Shown here in pieces: positions 27,958-39,147 of a stretch of DNA of 64,000 nucleotides. The DNA lies in assembly GCF_000003815.2 (NCBI RefSeq), contig NC_049979.1, positions 25,576,524 to 25,640,523 on the forward strand, written 5' to 3'. The stretch is from Branchiostoma floridae (Eukaryota > Chordata > Leptocardii > Amphioxiformes > Branchiostomatidae). The first letter of the stretch is position 1. Every line of letters starts with the position of its first letter. Under the pieces are notes generated by a model. The model worked only from the letters and a program-made list of their open reading frames with translations. It did no database searches and had not been told where the DNA came from. Both the position numbers and the translations under genes were made by a program.

Positions 27958-27974
27958 TAGCGCCGTCTAGCGGA
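27958..27974 (-). promoter_or_regulatory. CTCF-like motif
   Basis: The minus strand reads CCGCTAGACGGCGCTA, close to the CTCF core. Confidence 0.35.
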
Positions 27975-28302
27975 AAGAAAGCGAAGGCATCATCCTTCCA
28001 CCGAACTCCAATCGTAATCTTTGAGACGAGGCCTGATGCTTTTCGGTTGCTGACAGCGATGAGGCTTCGCTGTAAGTATCACCGTTTTCATCTAAATAGA
28101 TAAATGCAAATAGATAAAGGAAAAGTCCCCGAATCCTTTACAAAATGACTAAGCAATTCAAATGTATTGTTCTTATGCTTGGCTATCATGTCAAGGCACG
28201 AAACGCTCTCTGATTTGCTAAAAATGATTAGAAATTCTGACAACATTGTAGACTGTTTCCTGGTATCTTGGTTCTTTTGACGCTTTGTGCTTGAAGACAC
28301 CT

Positions 28303-28321
28303 GACCGCTAGATGTCGCTGT
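28303..28321 (+). promoter_or_regulatory. CTCF-like motif
   Basis: The string CCGCTAGATGTCGCTGT has one mismatch to the CTCF core. The 15-mer GCTAGATGTCGCTGT recurs exactly at 29198-29212. Confidence 0.35.
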
Positions 28322-30280
28322 GGAATAACTCGTCGACCTTGGCCTCGGCTGTCTTACCTGTAAGGTTTACCAGGTTTATAGCATGAATAATTCTATGAAC
28401 AACAAATTCTATGACAAGTGGACGAAGGCTTCAAACTTTTAGCACTGAAGTAGCATTTTTGTGTGTTTGCAGAACAGAATATTTGTTTGGATTACAGAAA
28501 GGTTTACAAACGAGAAGGTCTGCGTTGGAACGATTTAGCTACTTGTTGTCAAGCGTATGTCAGTAGAAGCAGCAAGGAAACTGTTTGTTGTCATCAACAG
28601 TCCGATTCCGATGATTACCAGTACTTTACTATGGAACTAATCAATGTGCATGGAACGGCGTTGAAACCTATGAAACAAGAACATTCAAGGTACATGCAAT
28701 ACCGGAAAGGCAACATTTTCGAGAATACGCATGTTTCCCTCCCAGTAATTTGCCTTTTGTCAAGCTACTCGCACACAGTACTACATGTATACTATTCGGC
28801 TCACCCCACGAGGCGTCACAAAAATAGGCTCGCCCCTGAGGCTTGTCCAAAATTGGCGTAATCTATACGACTTGATTAATTGATTCATTGAATTACTGCA
28901 GTAATAAACATGTTTTGTGGAACGTTATACGTCATATAACGGAGTATACGCAATTGTTCTTGACCAAATCAGTTTCTTTTTGTGTATTTTTTGTGATATA
29001 CAATGTAGATGTAATATGACCATTTTAATATCTGTCTATATCTGCCTTTTACTCCAGCATTTATGTACTTGAGTCGCTAACTTACTGCACTTAAGTAATT
29101 CAGAAACTTGATTATATGACACATAAATCTGATTGTATCTTGTAAGACAATGTGTATAAGAATAGTATCTATTTCACATGCAAAGAAGATATTAGTCGCT
29201 AGATGTCGCTGTACTAGATCGTGATTACTCGGACACTCGTGGTTGTGAAGTTTTCATGTGAACAAAAAATTCCGAAATAATAAAGAAAAATAATTTTCTT
29301 CAATGAAGAGCACACAGGAATTTCACAGGATAGTATGGCATGTCAAAATCAAACCCTAACGCGTCTGATAAGACCACAGAAAGTTAATTGACATCAGAGC
29401 TCTCATTAGTTTTCGCTTGATTTAGAAAAAAGTACAAACAACATTTTCCCCATCCAGAGATGGTGAACATGACGGGAAAGTACCAAAATGGGAAATTATG
29501 TCATGTGGTAGCCTTGATTTTACTTACTTGCACTAGTGAGGAACATGTATGCAGCCATAACCGAGGCTGCAGAAGTGAAACTATCAACAGTAAAAGATTC
29601 ACCAATGTTGTAGCCATGACTGTAGTTGTCAGCTTGGTAGATGATACCAGTCTACCACACTAATGTCACTTTGTGCACCTTTTGAAAACAGCAATAAAAG
29701 ACTTGTTGGCTGTGATACCATGTTTTGTTGCTTGAGTTCTTGCTACAACGTTTATGGTGTCTATTTTGAAAATCTAGATATCTTTTTTTGCCCTCTCTCA
29801 TTAAATGTTGCAGTCTGCAGAGAAGTAAGAAAAGCATCGGTAGGAATGTTCCAAGTTAGAAATGGTTGTGCCCCAGAACGAATGATTCCTCTCAACACTA
29901 ATGATTCTTTGTAACATAACTGAGTGAATCTTATAGATGTCTTGGAGCAGTCTAGTAAAATTTATACGTTATTTCCTTGTAGTACCAAGCTTGACAACAA
30001 CCTTTTGAAATGTCATGTGACCTGAACAGAAGCGTGATGTCAGCAACGGGGCAAAACTGCTCGGTAGTCTCTGCCGTCTGTGTTGAGGGATGGTCGCTGA
30101 GCTCTAATGTAGACGGCCTCTTTATCTCCTCCAAAGAGCCTATCGAACATCACTCGATATAGACGGGGGCCGATACCGACTGCCAGGGCATGCTTTATCG
30201 TTTATGACGTCATTATTCCGTTCATGACATATTCAGGACTTTGTTACCGAAGACAAAGATGAAGAGTACTGCTGTTTTCG
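28322..30280. other. Intergenic DNA, no gene recognised
   Basis: No supported gene. A 132-codon frame at 28463-28861 ends in two imperfect direct repeats (GGCTCACCCC.. and GGCTCGCCCC.., 28798-28857), which points to repeat DNA, not coding sequence. Confidence 0.4.
29194..29212 (+). promoter_or_regulatory. CTCF-like motif
   Basis: The string GTCGCTAGATGTCGCTGT shares a 15-mer with 28307-28321. Confidence 0.35.
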
Positions 30281-30720
30281 TAATGACCAATCAGTTCTGA
30301 AGACGCGAAACTGTACTTCCTACAACAGTACAAGGACCAATCAACAGTACGTTCGCCCTGAATTGATGACACTGAACGGTACTACACTATATCGTCTGTA
30401 AGCACCAATCAGCTTGATTCAAAGTACATCGTGAATAGATGTACTCTAGCTTCAAAGAACCAATAAACATCAAGGACACAGCCAAGAGTGTTATATATTC
30501 TGTAAGGTCCAATGCGCACTGCGGACACAATGAACAGAAGTATACCGTAACGTTATATCATCTTTAAGGACCAGTTAGCAATAATCACATCGTGAAGAGA
30601 TTTTATAAGGACCAAACAGAACTGGAGAAACGGTGAACAGCATAACACTAGATACTAGATAACGACCAATCAGCACCAAGGACAGGGCCAACAGTACTGT
30701 TCAATATGCACAAATCAGTT
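30281..30720 (+). repeat. Degenerate CCAAT-containing tandem array (about 50-68 bp units)
   Basis: The block AAGGACCAATCAG recurs in decayed form. Exact CCAAT starts are at 30287, 30337, 30405, 30460, 30509 and 30666, with variants near 30571 and 30612. Units also share AGCACCAAGGACA-type and AACAGTAC-type segments. A related unit, CAGCACCAAGGACAGTGCC, occurs alone near 33752. Confidence 0.6.
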
Positions 30721-30848
30721 TTAGAAAGTAGTTAGAACTTTTTACGAAGCAATTATTAATCAGTTTCTCGTACTCTCGTATTGCTGCTACCCTTTCACAT
30801 ATTTTCAAGACAGCCAATACGATGGAATTGTTTGTTACGAATACGTTT

Positions 30849-30882
30849 GGTTAGACATCCAGGTTAACAATATTCAGATACT
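30849..30882 (+). repeat. Dispersed TTAGACATCC repeat, copy 1
   Basis: GGTTAGACATCCAGGTTAAC followed by AATATTCAGATAC is shared with 34606-34640, including an upstream ATACGTTT. The 42317-42337 repeat shares GGTTAGACATCCAGG. Confidence 0.55.
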
Positions 30883-30903
30883 GTGCCGGTGTCGATTCAT
30901 TCT

Positions 30904-30987
30904 GACCAATCAGAAGGGGCAATACACACTGGCCTGGCCGGAATCTATGCGTCTTAACCTACTTGGAACGGGGCCTTCTGATTGGTC
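30904..30987. repeat. Short inverted repeat with CCAAT in both arms
   Basis: GACCAATCAGAAGG (30904-30917) opposes CCTTCTGATTGGTC (30974-30987). Possibly a small MITE related to the neighbouring CCAAT array. Confidence 0.55.
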
Positions 30988-31279
30988 CGCCGTGCCTGGC
31001 TATATGACAGTATTCTATAAACAATAGTCTTCCATACACCGTACTAAGGACAATGAAAGCTACCTACACATTTTGTAATGTTGAATTGTGTGATATAATT
31101 GATGTTTCATCCAATATCTTGAACACATGTTCGCTATCATCGGAATGACGCGATTTGGTCTATTCGTTATCAGAATACCAAATAGACTGTTTGGTTTCAT
31201 AAACAGCTTCAAAATTCGCAGTTCAAAAGTACTAAACATTTAAAGTAAGCAATTCATATCTCTTGTTTGCATGATTAAA

Positions 31280-31808
31280 ATATCTGTTAATGTTCCATCT
31301 GCCATAAATTACATGCGTTTTATGTTTGAAAGTCCAATCACGGAAAACGGAATGCATATTTTCCTCATTAATTATGTAAATCAACTCCTAATTTGCTTGA
31401 TTTGTGTACATCTCTGTCTAGGCTACCTATATACAAAATTTCTTGGAAATTCGACCTCCTGCGGTCAGTTATTCTCTTTGAAATATTTCAACAAAACTGC
31501 CCTGAAGTTCCAGAGCAAGCTGCTATGGGGCCCAAACCAACGTTAAAAACTTTCAGCCATCAAAGAATACAGACCATGGCATGTCCAGGACAAAATATGC
31601 AAAAATCAAGTTCTGCTACGGTACCAAGTTGGCAAGTTCACACAACAGGAGGTCCAAAATCAACATTGCTTTTGTCTTCTCGCAATTCATTCAGGGGCTC
31701 TATAGTTATGCTGACTAATGCTGACAAATACTCGGAAACACAAACACACAGACACACACATACACAGACCACCAAAAACAATACCTTCATTTTTCCAGGA
31801 GGTTATTA
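31280..31808 (+). repeat. Long dispersed non-coding repeat, copy A
   Basis: It shares order and sequence with 41690-42170: an ATTA-TGTAAAT block, then AGTTCC.GAG..GCTGC..GGGG, then GACCA.GGCATGTC.AGGACA. Its end, CACAGACACACACATACA then AACAATACCTTC..AGGAGG, matches 14553-14607. The start is approximate. No coding capacity. Confidence 0.6.
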
Positions 31809-32368
31809 AGAAATAAAAGATTGTGAGTTATAGTTAGATTTAGATGTCGGTTATAATGAATGATGATATGACAAGAAGGTCTGCCAAGAATGCAATAGAA
31901 AAAGATACATCGCAGATCAATTGGCACCTTTTGGGAAAAGAAAATTATCATTCCATAACTGATTGAAATTTGCTGTTTATATGTAGAATTTTCATAATGA
32001 GTTGATGACTTTACATAAATTTGAGTCGATAACTTGACATCTTGCAGGTCAGTTTCACACTGTTCATACCAATATAGTAGGCAAGTGTTGAGCGTTATGT
32101 TGGTGTCCTTAATTTGCATTTCACCGAGCTCAATTGCATGCGTTTTAAAAGACTAGTTGGCAAGTTTTATGTATTCTTCTGGCATTATCTTTTTGGGGCT
32201 TTGATAGCAGTTATTTGAGAAGATTTCTAGATGTCCTCAAACGCTGATCTACGATGCACTAAAGTACATATAGAGCTGTGTCTTCCTCCATGTTGGTGTC
32301 TCTATGCCGTCCCGTGAAAAGCGCTCATACCATGATGTACGTGAGCAGTCGTCCATAGCGTGGAGATC

Positions 32369-32648
32369 GGATATAGGAGAATTCTTTTTACACAACCAGA
32401 AGGTACATACATTGCTTACGTTTCCATGTCTCTCAGACACCTTCGTCAGAGTTTCAGATTGTTTTCTCACCCAAAAGCGCCACCTACATCGGCTACATAT
32501 AGCGGCGTGAAGCAGAACTATAGTTAGAAGCTTTGACGAAGGTGTCTGAGAGACATCGAAACGTAAGGAATGTACGTACCTACTGGTTGTGTAAAAAGAA
32601 TTCTCCTATACCATATATTCTACCAACCTCATGAAACTATTTTCGGAA
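32369..32648 (-). mobile_element. Small foldback retroelement-like repeat, copy 1
   Basis: Arms at 32373-32460 and about 32525-32610 are near-perfect inverted repeats (TATAGGAGAATTC and the complement; TCTCAGACACCTTCGTCA and the complement). They flank a centre reading CACCTACATCGGCTACAT. Read on the minus strand it starts TCCGAAAATA-TTTCATGAGG, as does copy 2. It is flanked by 12-bp direct repeats AGCGTG(G/A)AGATC at 32357-32368 and 32649-32660. No coding capacity of its own. Confidence 0.75.
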
Positions 32649-32982
32649 GCGTGAAGATCTGACCACACACTTCATGACCGTGTGCCTCCTCAATGATCGA
32701 CAGCCATGGGCAGACATTAAGGAATAACAATGCGTTCACTATACCGAGAGCTAGGACTGACTGGCTTAAAGAATGCATGAAGACCTTTATTGTCATACCT
32801 ACTTAAAACTTTCCTTTGTGTACAAAAAGGAAACTTCCCTTCCGATGTAATTTCAAAGAGGTGCAAAAATATCAAATTCCACAGTGCAGGCAATAAGATG
32901 TAGCGCAGTACTAAACGTTACCATTCATTATTCCAAATATATCTCAGCTATTGTATCTATGATAAACCATGGTCAGACCCAT

Positions 32983-33235
32983 TACTGTAAATGCAGAAAT
33001 GTTCGCGGTGGATTAATGTTCGCGGTTTTCGCGGTGACCACTTCACCGCGAACTTAAAACCACCGCGAACATTTTTCTATTATGGTATTAGATTGCAGTC
33101 TATGGTGTTACCGCGAAATTAAATCCACCGCGAAAAGTCCTTTTTCCCGCTACCGCGAAATTAATCCACCGCGAAAAGTCCTTTTTCCCGCTACCGCGAA
33201 ATTAAATCCCCGCGAACTTAAATGCATTTACAGTA
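32983..33235. mobile_element. MITE with TACTGTAAATGCA termini
   Basis: TACTGTAAATGCA at 32983 opposes TGCATTTACAGTA ending at 33235, and GTTCGCGG / CCGCGAAC recurs inside as inverted arms. An internal unit of about 40 bp (ACCGCGAAATTA..CTTTTTCCCGCT) is duplicated between 33110 and 33195. Confidence 0.85.
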
Positions 33236-33307
33236 TCATAATCATTTTCGGCGGAGTGCAATGACTAAGTCAATTTTTTCTGTCCAACAATTCCTGTCTT
33301 CTATGAT

Positions 33308-33546
33308 CCCTCCGAAAATAATTTCATCAGGTTGGTAGATAATAGGACATAAGAGTTTTCTTTTACACAACTAGTTTTTCTCACCTGCTGACGTTTCGAT
33401 GTCTGTCCGCAAAAGCGACACCTACATCGGCTACATGTAGCGGCGAGAAGAAGAACTCCAGTTACAAGCTCTTAGGAAGATGTCTGACAGACATCGAAAC
33501 GTCAGCAGATGAGAAAAATTCGTTGCGTAAAAGAAAACTCTTACGT
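33308..33546 (+). mobile_element. Small foldback retroelement-like repeat, copy 2
   Basis: The layout matches copy 1: a TCCGAAAATAATTTCATCAGG start, inverted arms containing CTGACGTTTCGATGTCTGTC and its complement, and a centre CACCTACATCGGCTACATGT. It is flanked by the exact 15-bp direct repeat CCTGTCTTCTATGAT (33293-33307 and 33547-33561). Arm sequences differ from copy 1 by many compensated changes, so the copies are old or belong to distinct subfamilies. Confidence 0.75.
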
Positions 33547-33561
33547 CCTGTCTTCTATGAT

Positions 33562-36500
33562 GTTTTTAAGCCAACGAAAACTTGCATAACTGTGTCTTTT
33601 TGTCCAAAGTAGCAGCTCACTTGTCAGCTAAGCCCTGTTCACTATCAGTGTCATGTCAATCTCATTCTCCTGCCCAGCCAACTATATTTTTCCTTTGAAT
33701 TAGTGTATCCCTAATTGACCAGTAGCAGCGGTAAAACTACAAAAGCACATTCAGCACCAAGGACAGTGCCGAACACACTTAAAAGCCATCCCATTAAAAT
33801 CTAGTTTACGAAATTGAGATACACAGACACAATGCCTGTCATCTCTCCAATGGAAGCGGCGACAATCTGCTCATCATTGTCATTGTAGAAAGTTGTTTTA
33901 AGCTTAGGTAGGGGCCACAAGTGAGCTAATCCACACACGTATAGCAAATATACAGCTATGTGATGTAATAGTCCACAGCCATGATTCCCAGAAATACCGT
34001 GTATATACCGCATCGTGAACTACTGTCCCACAAAAGCGCAGCAGGACCCAAATATATCAACAAATTTTCCAGATGAGTTAGCCAGAAATTCATAGATCTT
34101 CGGATCGTGCGTGACGATAGCAAAACGATATGATCGCGTTTGCAAGTTATACAGGACGGCACACAAACGCAAGGAATCGGAGCGCAGAGAGAGAGAGAGA
34201 CTTTATATATCGTCAGCAATACTTCCTGTTTTGAGTCGCAAATTTAGTATTCTGATGAACGAGTGATAAAACCTCTTTCCACATGCTCGTTCTGTTTTAA
34301 ATGAGACGTAAAATACGGCAGTCCGCCCCGCTGCGACGCGTCCCGTTGCCTCTGCTGTGCAATAAACCATTTATCATCGACGGCAATAAAGGCTGCAGCT
34401 GGTATGTTGGAATCAGACGGTCGGTCCCCCGGGTTTAGGCGACCAGATTTGTCAGGAAACACGAGATATTTAACGGCATCCTGCAACAAAACGGTTGATA
34501 CATGCCTCTCGCTCTCTAAAACAAACCTGGACAGTTACACAATTTGTTTTAACATCATCGTTGTCTTCATATGAACCAACCAACATTTCTTCATACGTTT
34601 ATATTAGTTAGACATCCGCGTAAACAATATTCAAATACAATTCAATCTCTACAACTGGATGAAAAAATTTCTTCATATTTCTATATCTAAAAAAAAATCA
34701 GTTTTTACAACACCCAGTAACTTTTCGCTCGGTTTTACATGAGATGTTTACAGCACAGCTACCTTTATATGACTGTAAATGCATTCAGCCATTAGTGTAA
34801 GATTCAGTTATTACTCTAAGCGTTACGTCCATATATCCAGTCTGTTTCCTTTTAAGTTTTTGTTCCGTGTGAAATGCCTTTGGTGTAATGTTTTTCCTCT
34901 GTCTCCCTTTTATCGCACACAAAAGTACAAGTGTAGCTTTAGAAGAGCTCGCGATGATCAGCAGGCGAGAGTATTGTTCGGAAGGTCCCTCAGGTGACAT
35001 CGTGAAATACCGAGCGATGCTTCTACAAGCCGGATAAAAAGGACATACGCGTATTGATGCCCCATTAGATGTACCGGGGGACCGGCGGGGCTGACAGCAG
35101 CTCCTCCCGCTAGTAGTGTTAGGTGACTCGGGCATCGAACTTTTCCTCGTAACTCGCCGACCTTTAGTCTGACAGGTGGAGGCAAACAGCCTAATTGGGG
35201 CATATGCCGACCCGGGGAAAACATTTTAGCGTCACATGGAGGTCAGAACAGATAGGCATCTCCTCAAAGGTCGGTGGGATATAAATGATCTCTGTGCGCT
35301 CGGGGAGGCATTAGCTGACACGGGAGACAATACGGCGCACAATTGCAATGATATGTTACAGATCCTCGCCAGAAGGCATGCTTCCCCTGTTAATTGAATT
35401 ATTAATACCTGCTAAGTACCTCGGAAAGGAAGTTGAAAGAAACCTGGACGTATCAGACGTTGCAATCCATCATATCATCCCTCCATTTGACCAGGGTCAT
35501 TTGTTATGTGATTCGGCTCATCTAATGCACACACACACCTATGGATGACATCTCCGCTATTGATTACTGCACTGGAGTAATGGATCATGGGGTCCAAATT
35601 TGTAACAACCCATGTATCCACCCAATTTATCTTCAATCATCACTGAAAAGGTCGATAATGTACCTGCAATTTAGACTACATCTGGCCCGAGAGAGCCGAG
35701 AAATTGAAAGGCAGGGGCTTTGGTGATTACGTGTTGTGGAAGTAGGATGATCGCGGTGAGCTGGGATGACACCAGGGTATGATATGTGGTGGTGACAAGA
35801 GTCGGTTTTGTATGATACACCGGCACAAGAGCTTCTGACGTCTCTACACAGGTAGATGAAATCACCTAGACCTGTGATCGTATATGACTAGAATACTAGA
35901 ATTCCACAGAAAAAAAGTCCTCCAAGATTTCTCTGATTATCTCTCTCTTGCTCTAACTTTTCCCCTTCTATTTCTCTTAGCTGCTTTTTTATCTTTCTTA
36001 TTTTCTCACTCTCTTTGCGTTCCATACCTTTAATAACAAACTCCCAATATGGCAGCCATACGCGTAATTTTCCGGTGCTGCTTACTGACATTTAACAACT
36101 ACATCATCCAAGATGTCACATCAACAACAGAAAAGCCATACTCAATTCGTATTATCCACATCTTTCCCCGTTCCTACACCCTTTATTTATCCTTGAGTCT
36201 TCAGTCGCCGGATTTAATGGGTGTGACGTTTTGGAGTGAGAAGTGTTCTCTTTGTGCTATCGATTCACAGTTGCGCGAACGCCTCGGAGAAAGTGCACTA
36301 GGGCAATCATCTAATGGGTGGTATAAAAAGAAGCCTTCCCTAATGGGATCCAACGTTAAATGTGCCAAATCACCCCTACCAGCATATTGCTTGGCTAAGC
36401 CGGAACAGATCCAACGTAATCCACCTAAAGCCAACGGAATGAATTGTCTAGTGCACCACGGGTATTCTCTACTACGAGGTGTCAGCATTTTCTCTCGATC

Positions 36501-37637
36501 TGCACTCTGAGATTCATTAGCTTCATTAATCAGTCAGCCATTATAGCTGAGCTGCCGTAAACAACTACACGTAAACGGTGCGTATATGTGGTCATAAACT
36601 ACGCGTAAATGTGCTCCTGAACACTTGTGACATTCTACAATATGAAGATAAACAACATCACCATACAATGATAATACGCAGATAAAGTATAAACACATAG
36701 AAAGACTCAAATGTATAATTCGTAGATACCCACTTAGCATGCAGACATTGGAATATGGGATTTTATCACGCAAAAGCTATTTAATGGGACACTTGAGAAA
36801 ATACAGTTTGCTGTCTAGTGCAATTTTTCTGATCGTTGGCTGTAGAACAAAGGAGAGGCAAAGTAATTATTTTGGAATAATCTTTTTCTTGTCTGATACA
36901 TCAAGAACGTAAAAGCTAATTCCGCTATTCATCAACAGAGCGTGCACAAAGTACAGTGATCTACATCCAAGTATGTACGCATACATTATCTACAGCATCG
37001 TTACACTTGGATTACATCGTCGGTATCTTTGCTCAGATTTGCCTTTCTGAGCAATGTTATTATCTTGTGATGTTTTGCATGTTAAAAGTGACATAGTGGT
37101 AATGTCATAGCGTTATTGTCTCTCCGAGTCAGAAACTATCATGTTTAGGCCATGTTGTTTGGATTATATGGATGACATCCTGTGTGAACCCAAAACTGAT
37201 GCGAGCGCGCGAAAAAAAATGGCAAGAAGTTGTCTTCATTATGAAATTTCAGGCCGGCGGTAAGGGAAGTTGAGAACAAATTACTAAACACAGTATAAAA
37301 CACCGGTACCAAACAATAGATTCTTTAGTTTTATTCTTTCTTCTTCATTGACTTTGGAATTGAATTTGTCATACATTAGCGTCCGCTCTCTGATATTTTC
37401 TTCCGATTTGCGGCATACATGCAATAACTCATTTTGCTGCTTAATTTACAGTATGATCTGTTGTATATCTTTGAACAAATGATGACCGCGGATTTCATCC
37501 CAATCAACATGGCCCTATTCATAATAACTGCCGCCTGTTTTACCCTGAGTCACATTCCCGTAGTCGTCTTTCGATTCGTTGGCTCTGTCCTGAGTGCTGA
37601 AGGCCTTCCAGTGCAGCTCCTGGGATGATAGTGGGAT
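33562..37637. other. Intergenic DNA, no gene recognised; possible regulatory blocks
   Basis: Apart from a TTAGACATCC repeat copy at 34606-34640, most of this is free of recognisable repeats. 34940-35420 and 36050-36500 have balanced composition and homeodomain-type sites (CTAATTGG, TTAATTGAATTATTAATAC near 35390). A 153-codon frame at 36049-36510 has no recognisable domain. Confidence 0.35.
34606..34640 (+). repeat. Dispersed TTAGACATCC repeat, copy 2
   Basis: AGTTAGACATCCGCGTAAAC followed by AATATTCAAATAC; compare 30849. Confidence 0.55.
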
Positions 37638-37916
37638 GGTGACATCGCGTGGCGCAGCGGCAGCGTGTTTGGCTCGGGACCGAGAGGTCTCTAGTTTGAA
37701 TCCCTGCCGTGCTACCGATCTTGTGCCCGTGGGAAAGGCACTTTACACGGTTTCCTCACTTAACTCAGGTGAAAATGAGTACCTAGCTCGGATAGGACGT
37801 TAAATGGAGGTCGCCGTGTTTGGGGAGAGCCACACCCCACGCACGTTTAAGAACCCGCCGCACTTATTGAAAAGAGTAGGGGTCCTTCCCAGTGTGAGTG
37901 AATCAAACCTACAGAC
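37638..37916 (+). mobile_element. tRNA-derived SINE, truncated by assembly gap
   Basis: A Pol III A-box-like TGGCGCAGCGG is followed about 40 bp later by a B-box-like AGTTTGAATCCC. Then comes a body reading CCGTGGGAAAGGCACTTTAC and CTCACTTAACTCAGGTGAAA. That segment resembles one I associate with invertebrate tRNA-SINEs. The 3' part is lost in the gap. Confidence 0.7.
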
Positions 37917-38490
37917 NNNNNNNNNNNNNNNNNNNNNNNNNNNNNNNNNNNNNNNNNNNNNNNNNNNNNNNNNNNNNNNNNNNNNNNNNNNNNNNNNNNN
38001 NNNNNNNNNNNNNNNNNNNNNNNNNNNNNNNNNNNNNNNNNNNNNNNNNNNNNNNNNNNNNNNNNNNNNNNNNNNNNNNNNNNNNNNNNNNNNNNNNNNN
38101 NNNNNNNNNNNNNNNNNNNNNNNNNNNNNNNNNNNNNNNNNNNNNNNNNNNNNNNNNNNNNNNNNNNNNNNNNNNNNNNNNNNNNNNNNNNNNNNNNNNN
38201 NNNNNNNNNNNNNNNNNNNNNNNNNNNNNNNNNNNNNNNNNNNNNNNNNNNNNNNNNNNNNNNNNNNNNNNNNNNNNNNNNNNNNNNNNNNNNNNNNNNN
38301 NNNNNNNNNNNNNNNNNNNNNNNNNNNNNNNNNNNNNNNNNNNNNNNNNNNNNNNNNNNNNNNNNNNNNNNNNNNNNNNNNNNNNNNNNNNNNNNNNNNN
38401 NNNNNNNNNNNNNNNNNNNNNNNNNNNNNNNNNNNNNNNNNNNNNNNNNNNNNNNNNNNNNNNNNNNNNNNNNNNNNNNNNNNNNNNNNN
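37917..38490. other. Assembly gap (574 N)
   Basis: A run of N. The long open frames called across it are meaningless. Confidence 0.99.
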
Positions 38491-38515
38491 GTAAATTGAA
38501 TAAATAGATAGATAG
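38491..38515. repeat. (GATA)n / AATAAATAGATA tail at gap edge
   Basis: TGAATAAATAGATAGATAGG abuts the gap; it may be the 3' tail of a retroelement (possibly the SINE entering the gap). Confidence 0.4.
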
Positions 38516-38809
38516 GTTTCACTCCTGACAAGTCTGCTACATCGGATAAGTACACATAAAAGAGCTAGAGGCAATATGTAATCGAATGTAACATTTTTAC
38601 ACTTGTAAAATATAAAGTATAAAATATCAGTTCATATCAGACCCAAAGACGGAAGACAGCTTTCACATCTGACCTGTCTCAATGTTGACATTTGAGAAGC
38701 ACCAGCTCCCTTCTCTTGTTTCCTGACATTCTGCTGGAGAGAAATCTCAACCTTTACATCTGGCTCACTGACACATGCTCCATTCCACCAGACTTCCTCT
38801 ACAATCGAC

Positions 38810-39115
38810 GTAACGTTTAAGCTGAGGGCACAACCCGCCGTACGTGCATATACGTGCTGTTAACGTGCCAAAACGTGGGCCATCTTTTGGAATCCGTAAG
38901 TGGTTAGTACCGCATCCGTACAAACTCGTAGGGACTCCGACGGATTTTGGAGCACGCAGACACGCCGTAGAACTTTACGTGCAGGTAAAACTTTGTATGC
39001 CATCGGGCTGTGGATTCGCCCCCCGTACGTGCCAGTACGGGCGACGCGCCTGCCCTGTACAGCCTGAACGTTTTCAGAAATACACGTGGACGTCCGGACG
39101 TGGCCTCCAAAAAAA
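38810..39115. repeat. CpG-rich block with repeated ACGTG/TACGTGC motifs
   Basis: Within about 300 bp, ACGTG/CACGT occurs many times (for example 38841, 38851, 38865, 38874, 38978, 39027, 39083), in a local composition much richer in C+G and CpG than its flanks. No clear terminal repeats. Either a decayed transposable element or a cis-regulatory cluster. Confidence 0.4.
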
Positions 39116-39147
39116 AACTTTCATTGTACAAGGTACAAAGTATGGCT
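39116..39147 (-). mobile_element. LINE-like 3' end scrap
   Basis: TTGTACAAGGTACAAAGTATGGC closely matches the antisense 3' end of the LINE fragment at 53471-53489 (TTGTACAGGGTACAAAGTATGGC). Confidence 0.4.

Noticed and set aside
28463-28861. 132-codon + strand frame
   Set aside because: The end lies in imperfect direct repeats and no domain is seen; probably a chance frame.
36049-36510. 153-codon + strand frame
   Set aside because: Cys/Ser/Leu-rich without domain; more consistent with non-coding, possibly regulatory, DNA.
37800-38574. Open frames of 198-251 codons
   Set aside because: They consist almost entirely of undetermined bases in the assembly gap.
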